A stretch of DNA of 64,000 nt from positions 273,518-337,517 of the forward strand of contig NW_008246085.1 in assembly GCF_000281045.1 (NCBI RefSeq), given 5' to 3'. Both the position numbers and the translations under genes were made by a program. The stretch is from Saprolegnia diclina VS20 (taxonomy: Eukaryota > Oomycota > Saprolegniomycetes > Saprolegniales > Saprolegniaceae). Below, piece after piece: positions 53,230 to 63,887 of this stretch; position 1 is the first letter of the stretch, and each line of letters opens with the position of its first letter. Under the pieces are notes generated by a model. It was given only the letters and a program-made list of their open reading frames with translations, was not told the origin of the DNA and searched no databases.

Positions 53230-53636
53230 CATTGGCGGGTCGCCGAGCCGGCAGCGGTCGTGGCAACCGATTGGGTCCGATGGCGTTGAAGGCAACATCT
53301 TGTCAAGCGACTTCACGTGGACTCATACGACTGCTTCTCGACCGCGTTGGTCTAGTCCCAAGGTCCTCACCCAACACCTTGGGTGTGCAGTCGAAAGCGA
53401 GTTGCGGATGCATGCACTTGTGCAAGTCCGATGCTCATCACCGAGCGACGCCGTGCGCATAGCGGAGCGGTCGCTGCGTCGATATGACCAGGTGGGTGCT
53501 CGGACTAGTAGTTCGCAGGCAACCAGAGCCACCTGCACCAACGCGTTGAGAGCTTTCCATCTCTTACCATTCTGCTCTGCCGAAGAGTGTGTTCTGGTCG
53601 TCTAGTTTCGGTCGAGCGAGTCACGCCCAAGAAAAG

Positions 53637-53679
53637 ATACGCAATCCGCGCCTGCGATAGGTCCACGTTTGGCCAATCA
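53637..53679 (+). repeat. Direct repeat, copy 2 (ends in CCAATC)
   Basis: Starts ATACGCAATCCGCGCCTGCG and ends in GGCCAATC; partner of the copy at 53187-53229. Confidence 0.55.
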
Positions 53680-53802
53680 GCACGCGAGTATCGCTTTGGA
53701 TCGTGAAAACCAAAGTGTCAATATCAGTTCTCATCGCCTGAAAATCACTGCTTATCCCCTGCAACGCATCAAACCTTATATAAGTACATATGCAATTCGA
53801 GT

Positions 53803-54981
53803 TTAAACGTAGTAGTAGAGAATCGAGAGAATGATGAGCGCGACGGACGACACCGTCTTTCCGCCGGACGACGAACCCTGCTGCACCGCGGTCTTGGTCG
53901 CGTTCGTCGGCGCGGGCGTCATCGGAGCCATCGTCGTCATCGGCCCCAACGCCTCCGTGAAGAACTCTAGCTTCGTCGTGTACGTGCACGTGCTCGCAAA
54001 CCCGCTCGGGAGATGGAAGCACTCGGACGCGTTTGCGGGGTTGGGAAGGCAGCTACCGGCGCCAAGCACCTTCGACCACATGCTCGAGGTTTGGATCCAA
54101 GGCCAGCGCGCGACTCCGCTAAGGAGCGCATCGATCGGCTGTACGCACGTCGAAGGCACGTACGGCGCTGTGAAGAGAGGCGTCATCGCACGCGACTGCG
54201 TCAGCTGGAACACATCGTTGGCGACAAGCGCGCTGCACGCCTCGTTCGTCGGTAATTGCACGCCCGCCTTGAAAAGGCGATGGAGAGGCGCCGCTGCATG
54301 CAGCGCGCTCTGAGCAAAGGAGTAGGCGCACGTCTGGTTGCCTTGGCTAAAGAAACCGGGCGACTGCGTCGAGCAAAATACGTTGGTCAGATCCCGCACG
54401 AGCGTCGCAACGACGACGTCGGCTGACGCGCCAAACTGCGCTGCCACGTCATTGAGTGCAGCCGTGCAGCAGCCGCCGGCGTTGATCGTCTGGAGCACGA
54501 AGGGCATGATGGCTTTTTCGAGGCACGGGACGACGTTGACGAGCATTGCGCAGAGCGTCTGCGCCTTGGCGTTTGTAAAGTTGAGCGCGTCAACCATTGG
54601 ATGATGGTGAATGGTATCGTCGCGGCGGCTACTCTCGTTCTTGTCGCTGAAGCTGTCATGGGACAATGTGTTGTTGGTGAATCGGCTCGGTTTCGGGTGC
54701 GATGGAGCCGACGACCAATCCGAGAAGAGCGGCATGAGGTCGGAGATCGCACGTAGACATGCGGGCTCGGCCGTCGCGGCGCCAAGCAGCCCGCTCGAGA
54801 GCGCCTTGATGTCGGTGGACCCGATGCACGTGGCGTAGCTTGTAGAGAGCCCGAGCGATGTCGCGTTCATGAACGGTAGCTGAGACAGCGTGTGGTTCAT
54901 GGGGCTCGACGCATCGCCGAGACTGGAGCAGGCGAGGCCAAACGTCGCACCCGAGAGGAGAAGCAGGTAGCGCAGGTGCAT
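53803..54981 (-). CDS. Secreted, probably GPI-anchored cysteine-containing glycoprotein
   Basis: Intronless, 392 aa from MHLRYLLLLSGATFGLACSS. The start is a classical signal peptide cleaved near residue 17-20. The body has about 15 cysteines, eight N-x-S/T sites and long Ser/Thr/Ala stretches (SGLLGAATAEPACLRAISDL, NAGGCCTAALNDVAA, GNQTCAYSFAQSAL). The tail has a Ser/Gly/Thr spacer (QQGSSSGGKTVSS) then a short hydrophobic end (VALIILSILYYYV) with no charged residues after it, the pattern of a GPI signal. The cysteine spacing does not match the elicitin six-Cys pattern as far as I can see. It is probably a cell-surface or wall protein. In-frame ATGs up to 55089 exist but would hide the signal peptide. 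Confidence 0.78.
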   Translation of the reverse strand: MHLRYLLLLSGATFGLACSSLGDASSPMNHTLSQLPFMNATSLGLSTSYATCIGSTDIKALSSGLLGAATAEPACLRAISDLMPLFSDWSSAPSHPKPSRFTNNTLSHDSFSDKNESSRRDDTIHHHPMVDALNFTNAKAQTLCAMLVNVVPCLEKAIMPFVLQTINAGGCCTAALNDVAAQFGASADVVVATLVRDLTNVFCSTQSPGFFSQGNQTCAYSFAQSALHAAAPLHRLFKAGVQLPTNEACSALVANDVFQLTQSRAMTPLFTAPYVPSTCVQPIDALLSGVARWPWIQTSSMWSKVLGAGSCLPNPANASECFHLPSGFASTCTYTTKLEFFTEALGPMTTMAPMTPAPTNATKTAVQQGSSSGGKTVSSVALIILSILYYYV

Positions 54982-55152
54982 GAGTCGTTCGAGTTGGAGT
55001 TGATTTGTTGCAGTCGATTGAAAATTCAAAAGTGAGTGGTGTGGGGGACGGTGACGTGGCAGCGCGCTAGCAGCATCATGGCGGTACACCCGCTAAGACC
55101 AAGATGGGGGTTACGCCAACGTCAAAACCGTTGCGGGAAAGGGCGACGAACC

Positions 55153-56091
55153 ATGTACCGGCGGTCCTTGGAGCCGCAGCCGCTCGACGCGCTTTGGCTG
55201 GAGGCCGAGACGGAGGCATTTGCGCTCAAGCTTGTGGGCCTCGAGCTGCCGACCGAGTCTGCGCCCCGGGGTCCGCCGTCGCTCGGCGAGATCAACGACC
55301 TCGACTTTTATGCCCTTGCCGACAACGACGACCCAGCACACACTGGCTCATCCACGTCGTCACCTGTAGCCCATGTACTTCTGCTCGCGCTTTATATGTA
55401 TCCTATTCCATAGGAGTCGATCGAGCAGTGTGACGAGTTGGCTCCTCGCAGCGCCGGTGCGCGGCTCGTGCCAGGCCGTCGACCAAACGGCGCACCAGGC
55501 AAGACGGTCGTCGAGAGGGCGTACTCGCAGATCGACGTCACGCGCGTCCGCGCTGAAATGCAGCTCGTTGTGAGCCAGCTCCAGCGCGAAAATGCGTACG
55601 CTCCCACACATTCCATATCATACAATGATGGCGGCCTCGTAGGGAGCTCAAGAAGCGCCTCAAAGCGAGCGAGGCGCTCGCCAATCAACAAAAGCAGCAG
55701 CTGCACGCCAAGCACAACCTCAAGGTCGCGGCCAAAGACGTACGCGCCTCGCTTTCCTCATCCGAAATGTATATCTATGTCGTTGGTTGCAGCGCCACGT
55801 AGGGCAGCTCAAGGTGCAACTCGAAGCCGAGTCGACTGCCAAGGCCGCGCTCCTTGTACGTGAACGCGCCGAATGCAAGAAGAATGAGTCGTGAGTAGGT
55901 CACTGTGGCCGCCCTCGAGACCGACCTCGCCGACGTGCGCTTCGAAATGCGGGTACGACCCCTGGCTTCACAGAGATGGTAGCATGACGGCTGGCTAGAT
56001 GATGGACAAGGCGTATGCAACCGAGCGCGCGGTGTGGGTTGAGAAGGAGCAGCTTCTACGGTCGTTGAACACGTCATCGTCGCATTACTAA
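55153..56091 (+). CDS. Coiled-coil protein of unknown function, 233 aa
   Basis: Six exons: 55153-55365, 55414-55595, 55643-55739, 55793-55855, 55899-55952 and 55999-56091; introns 43-53 nt. The first 75 residues are acidic with MYRRSLEPQPLDALWLEAE and a short SLGEINDLDFYALADND block. From about residue 95 the chain is coiled coil (RVRAEMQLVVSQLQREN, LKKRLKASEALANQQKQQ, VAALETDLADVRFEMR) to near the end. No enzyme motif. The style fits small flagellar or centriolar proteins, but nothing proves this. Its promoter of 171 bases is shared with the GPI-like gene, and its end lies 47 bases from the convergent CNOT2 gene. Confidence 0.75.
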
Positions 56092-56138
56092 ACAGCGTTC
56101 GTCTAATGTCTTCAAGGAGCTACGCGTCAGATTCTAGC

Positions 56139-57780
56139 CTACGGCGTCGGGGTAAACTTGACTCGGACGTCGTCGTCCGTCATAAAGCCGGCGCTGACCG
56201 CGTTCGGGTTGCCGCCAAAGAGACGTCGCTCCCACGTGTTGATGTCAAAGTATATGTACTGCAGCGCCTCGCTCTGCTGTCGCTTGAACCAGAGCTTGAG
56301 GTCCATGTGGTAGCGCCACTCGCGCAGGTAGAGCTCTTGGGCCGCGTACGCTTGCACAACGTCCTTGGGCATCGAGTAAAAGACGTAGAAGAGCGTCTCG
56401 AGTTGAAACTTGGAGAGGTGCGACGTCTTGAGCACGGGCGGCTGGTTGTAGTAGCACAGTGGCAGCGTGTACTGCGGCTCCTTTGTACACGGCGTGTCGG
56501 ACCACGGCGAGGCAAACGTTGGATGCAGCGGTCTACGCACCCATTAGATGCGACAGAACGATGAGGCGTACTCGGCCGAGTTGAGGTTGAGCCCCAGCGA
56601 CGTGAGGTCACAGCCCTGCGCGACGTTGCGCTCCGGGTCGGTCGAGCGTATGACGTGCAGCATCCCGAGGAGGCCAAAGCGCGAGGTTTCTTCCGACGAC
56701 GACGTCGGCCGCGACGACGGATGCGGCTTGGCGTCGTTCGCATGCAGCGGCGGGAACGAGTTGACCGCGAGATTGGTGGCCGATTGGAACCCACCGACGT
56801 TGGCAAAGGTCGCGTTCACGTGCGTGCCGGAGCGCGACCCAATCGACGACGTGCTGCTTGTCGACGGCTGGCTCGTGCGCTGCAGCATCGCGTCGTTGGA
56901 CGACGACATGCCTTGGTTCGCCGCCTTCTCGGTCGGTCGGCCCTCGGCGCCAAACGACGAGAGAGCCGGAAAGTCCTCTTTTTGGATCACAAATTCCGAA
57001 TTTTGCCGGAACGCGGGCGAATTTTCATCGACCGAGCTACTCCTACGCAGGAGGTTGAGGACGCAATGCACGCAGCGCGACCTACCGCGCCGTCAGAGCC
57101 GGAAACTCCGACATGTCGGGTGTCTTTTCGAAGGTCCGCACTAGAGGCAGCCACGTCATGCATCGGATCGTAGGTGACATGGGCAGTGTACCTTTGGTGG
57201 CCATCGTGATGGGGGTCGCAGCCGGCTCGGCGATGCGCGATGTCAGGTAGGTGTCCATCAAACCCGACGATGTCGGCGTCGTCGGTGGTACGCTTCTTAC
57301 GGCGCTGCCCATGCCCATGCCAGCCATGCCGCCCATGCCCATACCGGCCATGCCCATGGAGCCCATACCGATGCCCGTCGACGTCGCCGCTAGAAACTAC
57401 GCTGTCGTCAACGCCCACGCTCGCGCCATGGAGGGTGAAAGAAGGGTGTACCGACGCCATTTGCGGCTGGGCCGCGCCGCTGCTGTAGCCAGGGTAGACG
57501 CCCGGCTGCATACCCATCTGCAAGCCCACTTGGCTCGGGTCACCTATTGCATGACTGAGTTTGCGCCGCTTGCGTTTCCGAGGCGTACCTCCCATGCCTG
57601 GGCTCTGCTTGAAGAACCCGTCCTGCCGGTTGTAGTAGTATTGGCTCGCATCAAACTCTTCCTACGCAGAGGAGGCGCATGAGCCCCGCCCCATGGCGGC
57701 AGGCGAACCTGGTCCTCTGCCGTCTGTATGTTGTCCTTGAAGTAGGCCAGCTTGTCCTTCGACGGGTCCAGGACGCTCAT
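56139..57780 (-). CDS. CNOT2: CCR4-NOT transcription complex subunit 2
   Basis: Seven exons: 57709-57780, 57589-57661, 57452-57543, 57192-57396, 57086-57140, 56572-57042 and 56139-56532; introns 39-55 nt; product 453 aa. The N-terminal half is low-complexity with a Gly-Met stretch (MGSMGMAGMGMGGMAGMGMG). Two short FPAL motifs follow (MSEFPALTAR, KEDFPALSSF). Then comes DLTSLGLNLNSAEPLHPTFA and the C-terminal NOT2/3/5 box (EWRYHMDLKLWFKRQQSEA, YIYFDINTWERRLF). It is a structural core of the deadenylase complex, pairing with NOT3 on the NOT1 scaffold. Splicing the 39-nt last intron restores NSAEPLHPTFASPW, a family-typical join. CNOT4 is in the same window at 8980-11148. Confidence 0.94.
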
Positions 57781-58134
57781 GACGCCTCCTTCGTTGCGAC
57801 GTGTCGGCGCTATACAAAGTTGTATATTGATCCAAACCACCACACAAGCTATCCGGATACCCCGCGTGCTTGTATCGAGGGAATAATGACGTTTCGGCCC
57901 ACGGCTTGATGCACGCAACTCGCGGCCGCGACAAAGCCGGCGCTGACGCTCTTCCTGCGGTCTCACATGCGCCTGCGATGATGTAAAGGAACATCCTAGA
58001 GTCATCCTAGCACCGCCCTAGCAGCACGGTAGCATGGTATACCAGTGAGGGCAGCGTCGTTGGCAACGCCAATCCGCCGGCTGGTCTCGGATGGGTGCGA
58101 CGAACGACAGCATTTTCGAATCCAGCGACGAACA
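57781..58134. other. Divergent intergenic region
   Basis: About 350 bases between CNOT2 and the next gene. No feature is evident. Confidence 0.5.
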
Positions 58135-58692
58135 ATGGAAAGCGCACTGCATGCTGCATGGGCGGCGTCCTACGATGCGTGGATGGGCGTACCTGGCCAT
58201 GCTGGCGTCATCTACAACCGCCCAGGTGCGCCCAGCGAAGGCGCCATGGAGTACCCGGATTCGGTCTTGGCCTCGCACCTCTTTGCCATCATGGCGTGGA
58301 ACCCCATGGGCCTTCGCGCGTCGGACGACGACAACGACCGCACGCACAAGGCGCTGATCACCGACATTCGGTCGCTGCCTTTGGCGCCTGGCTTCTGGGT
58401 CGCGCCTTTCTTTGGCTTCTCAGAGAACTGGCGTGAGCCCGGTTTCGTGGTCGCCTGCCCCGTCGAAGATACCGGCGCGGTGGCCTCGACCCGAGAGGCT
58501 GTGCTAGCGTTAGCAGCCAAGTACCAGCAAGGCGCCATCTACGAGTACACGCCGGTACCACAGCAACGCCACGTGCTCTTGCGCAAGACCGTGCACTGCC
58601 TCTCGTCCCCGGACGTGGACGCCGACGTCTTCCTCGTCCAGACATCTCGCCCAGACACACCGATGGCCGAGCCACACGTCGATCCCAACTAG
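58135..58692 (+). CDS. DUF3293-like protein
   Basis: Intronless, 185 aa from MESALHAAWAASYDAWMGVP. The core IMAWNPMGLRASDDDNDRTH, then GFWVAPFFGFSENWREPGF and an ending with AAKYQQGAIYEYTP matches the DUF3293 pattern (aNP, then a W-x-E-x-x-F/V block, then a Q-x-A-[IV]-[YF] block). The family is found in bacteria and some eukaryotes; its biochemical role is not established. An in-frame ATG at 58045 would add 30 residues without family similarity, so I use the later start. No membrane segment or signal peptide. Confidence 0.65.
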   Translation: MESALHAAWAASYDAWMGVPGHAGVIYNRPGAPSEGAMEYPDSVLASHLFAIMAWNPMGLRASDDDNDRTHKALITDIRSLPLAPGFWVAPFFGFSENWREPGFVVACPVEDTGAVASTREAVLALAAKYQQGAIYEYTPVPQQRHVLLRKTVHCLSSPDVDADVFLVQTSRPDTPMAEPHVDPN

Positions 58693-58776
58693 CTACAAGG
58701 AGACAATAGCGACTCTCCTCATGTCGCCTTTCTTTTCTGCAATTCGATTATTTTTAGCTCGCGCTAGACCAGGCGA

Positions 58777-59574
58777 ATGGAGGCGGCAGCGCCACGGCCT
58801 ACAGGTATCTTGGCCAAAGAACTCGCTACGTGTGGTGCCAACTATGGCGCGCCTTCGCCCCTCTACGCGATTGATGCGCACGAAGTCGATGCCTGTCGTG
58901 AACCCGAGCCCGCACCAACTGTATGGTGTCTCGCCTTGGAGCGTGGCGTTGAAGCCCTTCGACCAAGGTCGCCTCGCGCAGTCAGCTGCTCTGTACACCG
59001 CTCGTTCAAGCAAACCGCGACGCCGTGGACTGCGGCTCGTTGTTGGCAGCGTATTGCTGCGCTTCGCCATGTTCTTGGGGCCGTAAAACTCTACCGCGTC
59101 CGAGAAAACGTCGCCGCACGCTGGATTCAACACGCTTACCGACGCTGGCGTTCGTCCAAGCCGGTGCCACGTGCTCAGTCTCATCTGCCGCGGCCAACGC
59201 GACATGCGGTCGCTATTGTACTCAAGGCTGAGGCGCGAAACCTCACGCTTGCCGCCTTGATGGCGAGCGAGGCTCTCATTCGACGGCGACAGCATCGCGC
59301 GGCCCGGCAGATCCAGGTGTGGTACCTGGCGCACAAGGAGAACCGCCTACACGCGGTTTGCGTCAGCTGTGATCGGCGCATCGCGCAGCTCCGCGTCCAC
59401 CTTGCCTCGTACGAGACAGACATGCTGTGGGCGAACGCGATGGCCTGCAAGCTCCAAGGCCTTGCCCGGCGCTACCTCGCGCGACGGTCGCCGCCATCAC
59501 CGCGACAAGGCATCTCGCAGCAAAGTGCTACGCATGTACTTCGTCAGAGCCGTACAATACATGGACACGGATAA
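58777..59574 (+). CDS. IQ-motif protein, 265 aa
   Basis: Open frame from MEAAAPRPTGILAKELATC. The first ~100 residues are unassigned. Three IQ-like motifs follow: AARWIQHAYRRWRSS (~112), AARQIQVWYLAHKENR (~185) and ACKLQGLARRYLARR (~235), which would bind calmodulin or a light chain. The C-terminus is Ser/Gln-rich. IQ repeats without another domain are common among oomycete and ciliary proteins. The end of the frame could hide a small intron that I cannot resolve, so the last ~20 residues are uncertain. The next gene starts 172 bases downstream. Confidence 0.6.
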   Translation: MEAAAPRPTGILAKELATCGANYGAPSPLYAIDAHEVDACREPEPAPTVWCLALERGVEALRPRSPRAVSCSVHRSFKQTATPWTAARCWQRIAALRHVLGAVKLYRVRENVAARWIQHAYRRWRSSKPVPRAQSHLPRPTRHAVAIVLKAEARNLTLAALMASEALIRRRQHRAARQIQVWYLAHKENRLHAVCVSCDRRIAQLRVHLASYETDMLWANAMACKLQGLARRYLARRSPPSPRQGISQQSATHVLRQSRTIHGHG

Positions 59575-59746
59575 AGCAATGTCATCGATGCGGGCGCTTC
59601 GAGTAGTTGGTTGTCATGGCAATGTTGGATCCAAGCGGTGACACGCACTCACGATTGGCCACCAACACTCACGTTCGAAGTTGGGGCGGAACTTCGGCGC
59701 GAAACTCCACGGTTGGGTTTCGCGGGCTCGAAGCAGCACGAAGACG

Positions 59747-62700
59747 ATGCTACGCATGAAGCCCCGGGCGCGGGGGCCGGCGCAGTTCAAGCCGCCGGGG
59801 AAGCAAGATGGCCGGCAGCCCGACGGGTACGAGTCCGGGGGCATGGTCATCAAGAACCTGCCCTTCCTCTCCTTCGTCAACCCGGCGCGGGACCTCGAAG
59901 CGCTCTACAAGCCGTTCAAGTCGCCCTGCGAGAGCATCCGGACGTCCGAGAGCGACCGACTCCTCGCGACCAAGACCCTCGGGTCGCGCCGCCGCTTCGG
60001 TTCGATGCCCATCGCGCCGTTCAAGAAGCTTCCCGAAGTCGACGTGGTCATGGACGACGTCCTGGACGCGGCGCCAGCGGCTGTGGACGAAGCGCCCAAG
60101 GCTGCCGACGAGAAGCCACCAGAGCCCGTCGTGCTCTGGACCGGCATGGTCGACGACCAAGAGGTCCAGGTCGTTGTCCCGATGGTCATTGGCAAGTGGC
60201 TCCGACCGCATCAGCGCGAGGGCGTCCAGTTCATGTTTGACTGCGGTGCGTTCCCATGGTGCGATTCTTTGACTCTCATAGACAGTATGTAGTCTCGGGC
60301 ATTCGCGGCTTTGAGGGCAATGGCTGCATCTTGGCCGACGACATGGGTCTCGGGAAGACGCTGCAGGTATGATGGGCTTGTCGGCAGTGCGTTCCGCAGA
60401 TGCGTGCTTTAGAGCATTACGATCATGTACACGCTCTTGTGCACGAGCATGCAAGGACCGACGATCCCGACGATCAACCGCGCGATTGTCGTGTGCCCGA
60501 CGTCGCTCGTCAAGAACTGGGATGACGAGATCATCAAGTGGCTGCAAGGTCGCATCAAGACCGTTGCCCTCTTTGGTGCTTGACGCCTCCTCCACCATTC
60601 TCAACTTAGCAGCAATGACTAGAATCTGGGCGCGAGAACGTCATTAGTGGCATCATGTCGTTCATCAACGGCAGCAAGCGAGCCAACAAGAGCATGGCCG
60701 CCAAAGTCCTCATCATCTCGTACGAGGTATGTCACCATATCGCGCTCATTTAGGAGCTTCAACCGTGATCTAGACGTTCCGAATGCATGCCGAGAAGTTT
60801 GTCAACGAGCCCCAAGCGTGCGAGCTCCTCATTTGCGACGAAGCGCACCGGCTCAAGAATGCCAACTCGCAGATCAACCAAGCTCTCAACGGTACCAAGT
60901 TCGTGCTCTTCTAGAAACTCGCTTTGCAAACTATCGCTGCGTAGCCCTGCCGTGCAAGCGCCGTATTTTGCTCTCGGGGACGCCGATGCAGAACGATCTC
61001 GAAGAGTTTTACGCGATGGTCGACTTTACCAACCCCAACGTCCTTGGCGATCCGCGCGAGTTTCGTCGGCGCTTTCTGGGGCCGATCTTGGTCGGCCGCG
61101 AGCCGGATTGCACCCAAGGCGAGCGCGAATGGGCGCAACGGTACGTGACCAACGATGGCCACTGCGGTGCTTATGGCCTCGTGCAGATGCTCGGGCGAAA
61201 TGTGTGAGATCGTCAACCAGTTCATCTTGCGCCGCACGAACGCGCTCAACGCCAAGCACTTGCCGCCCAAGCTTACCCAAGTGGTGTGCTGCAACCTATC
61301 GCACGTGCAGCGCAACATGTACTCGCATTTTTTGCACTCGAATGCGTTCCATGCGATGATGACCAAGAAGAGCTCGCGCATTCTGCCGTCCATCACGGGT
61401 ACACGCTTTGTGTCAACACAGAGGGCTCGACGCATTGCGCGCTCGTAGCACTCAAGAAGCTTTGCAATCACCCAAATTTGATCATCGACATGAGCAACGG
61501 CAAGACGACGATCGCGCCTGGTTTTGAAGAGTGTGCTGCGTTCCTGCCGCCCGACGAGTACGGACCAACAACATGTTTTTTTGCTAAAGCACATGTGATG
61601 CAACGTTGCTTTGCGTAGCCATCGACATCGGTCGTGTCATCCCGAGTGGTCGGGCAAGGTACGCGACTGCCCAATCGTTTCAAATGAGAAATGACACGTC
61701 GATTGCATTAGTTTCAAGTGCTCGACAAGCTCATGCATGAGATGCGTAAGAAGACGACCGATCGCATCGTCATCGTGTCCAACTACACCCAGGTACGGAC
61801 TTGGCGTCTGCGCCTCCTAACCAAAAAGATTTCATAGACGCTGGATGTCGTCACGGCGCTCTGTCGGGAGCGCGGTCTTCCTGCCGTGCGCCTGGACGGG
61901 TCGACATCCGCCTCGAAGCGCAAGAAGCTCGTCGATGTCTTCAATGACCCCAAGACCAACTCGTTTGCGTTCCTTCTCTCGAGCAAAGCTGGCGGCTGCG
62001 GCTTGAATTTGATTGGCGCCAACCGTCTGGTGCTCTTTGACCCGGATTGGAACCCCGCAACGGACAAGCAAGCGGCAGCGCGTATTTGGCGCGAGGGGCA
62101 AAAGAAGCAGTGCTTTATCTACCGCTTCGTCGCGACGGGTCAGACGCACGTCTCCGAGACGCTACGCCTCATGCGCAAGCGTAGGCACGCTCGAGGAAAA
62201 GATCTTTCAGCGCCAGCTCTCCAAAGAAGGGCTCCAAAGCATCGTCGACGACAAGGAAGAGGTCAACTCGCTCTCTACCAAGGATCTCAAGGTTGGATTT
62301 GTCTTCCTTTCTTGTGCATTGCCTAACGTGATGTAGAAACTCTTTGTCTTTATGGAACACACCGACTCGGACACGCACGACCAACTCAAGTGCCGCCGGT
62401 GCCCGAACGCGGACGAGTTGCTCCTCGAAGAGAACAAGAAGCTATTGACGCGCCCGCAAATCGAGTACGTACACCCTGCCAATGCTGACGATCGAAATGC
62501 GTGTGTAGCATGCCCGCCGAAGAAGACTTGAACAACTGGAACCACCACTACTCGTACGAGACCGTCGCCGACGACATTATGCGCGCCGCCCAAGCCGGCT
62601 CGGACCTCGTACAGTGCCTCGCAAAACATAATTTCGGATCTGATCTATGGATGTAGGTCAGCTTTGTCTTTAGCTGCCGCGTCGACTGGGACCTCTTTCA

Positions 62701-63379
62701 AGCCCAAGAGCAGCGCGATCGAGAAAAGAAGCAAGCGATCGACGAAGAAAATTTGCTCAAAGCCGCCGCCAAACTTGCTGCCGCGTCGAGCGACACGGAA
62801 GACGACGACGAGGTCGAATTCGACATGGACGTGCCCGCAACATCCAAGCGCAAGCGCCAGTCGAGTCTTAGCGAGGATGACGTTGTCATTGTCGACGATG
62901 ATGACGACGACGACGATGAGAAAGGCGACAGCACGGAAAGCGGCAGCGACGACGAGGTCCAATTCCTCACGTCGCTTCCAGACGCGGCCGCTGTGCGGCA
63001 AGCGGATCGACCACAGCCAAAAAAATCACGCAAGGTGCTCTCGGACGACAGCGACGGTGACGCCGACATCGCACAGACGCCAGATGACGACGACGATGAC
63101 GACGACGGCGATGAAAATGATGTGGCGGAGACTCCTGCGCCAGCCCGAACATCGTCGGCACAAGAGCCGTCTGGCTGGTGGTCGCCGCCAAAGTCGACGC
63201 TGTCGTGCATTCCCGAATCGGACGACGGGCTTGAGGAAGGTGAAATCCCCATGTGGGCCTGTCCGCGCTGCACGTTGCACAACGCGATGACGTCCGAGTG
63301 GTGCGAAGGCTGCGGCATGGCGCCACCGCGCCGCGCCAAGCAGTCGGCTGCTGCGTCGCTCCAAGTCGAAGACTACTAA
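59747..63379 (+). CDS. RAD54: RAD54-type SNF2 ATPase with C-terminal RanBP2 zinc finger
   Basis: Fifteen exons: 59747-60245, 60293-60366, 60413-60575, 60623-60726, 60774-60891, 60945-61140, 61187-61398, 61449-61557, 61619-61658, 61712-61792, 61838-62138, 62185-62291, 62337-62464, 62509-62608 and 62657-63379; 14 introns of 44-61 nt; product 984 aa. RAD54 hallmarks: [25 protein letters not shown] (Walker A), [28 protein letters not shown] (DEAH box), [65 protein letters not shown]. It translocates on DNA and remodels RAD51 filaments in homologous recombination. Beyond the core (~740-940) is a long acidic, Ser-rich tail, then a RanBP2-type finger (~943-965; [20 protein letters not shown]) absent from human and yeast RAD54. 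The ATG at 59747 is preferred; 59756 is possible. Confidence 0.93.
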
Positions 63380-63887
63380 GAAGCCACCATCGATCAATCT
63401 TTGCTTTGTCAACTGGGTGAGATAGAAGCTAACCAACCAGGATCCATCGAACCTGTCAGAGGAGGAGATCTGAGCATGGCAGGGTGCACATACTAGCAGT
63501 CATATTTCGACACCCACACCCGAGCCCTTTGCCATACTGAGTAGCGTTTAGCGCCCAAGCTTAGATCGCAATGTTGTAAAGTCTGCACCACTCCGTCCGA
63601 CGCGCCAAAGTAGGCAGACATGATCGAGTGCCAAGCGGACAATGCTCAACAACGTTGCGTGTGTGACCCAAGAACACACGTTGCGCAACATGACACGGAA
63701 TCATCCTAGCTCGCTAAAGGCAGAGCTGGGATATGCAAGAAGATGAGGCAACCAGATCTCGATGCGCGGTGCAGTCCGACGCTCTCGTCAAGGTACGTGA
63801 TTGCTCCAGGTAACCAAATGGCAATTTGGCACCAAGTTCAACGTACACTCCATCGTCGCTTGGACTGCGGTCAGATCCTGATTTCCC
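63380..63887. other. Intergenic region
   Basis: About 500 bases between the RAD54 stop and the next ATG. No feature is evident. A minus-strand frame at 63788-63985 overlaps the next gene and looks like its shadow. Confidence 0.5.

Larger units (their letters stand above)
52978..53802. other. Convergent intergenic region with a direct repeat
   Basis: About 825 bases between two convergent genes. It holds two copies of a ~43-base sequence (53187-53229 and 53637-53679), both ending in CCAATC, listed under findings. The frames here are not supported. Confidence 0.5.
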
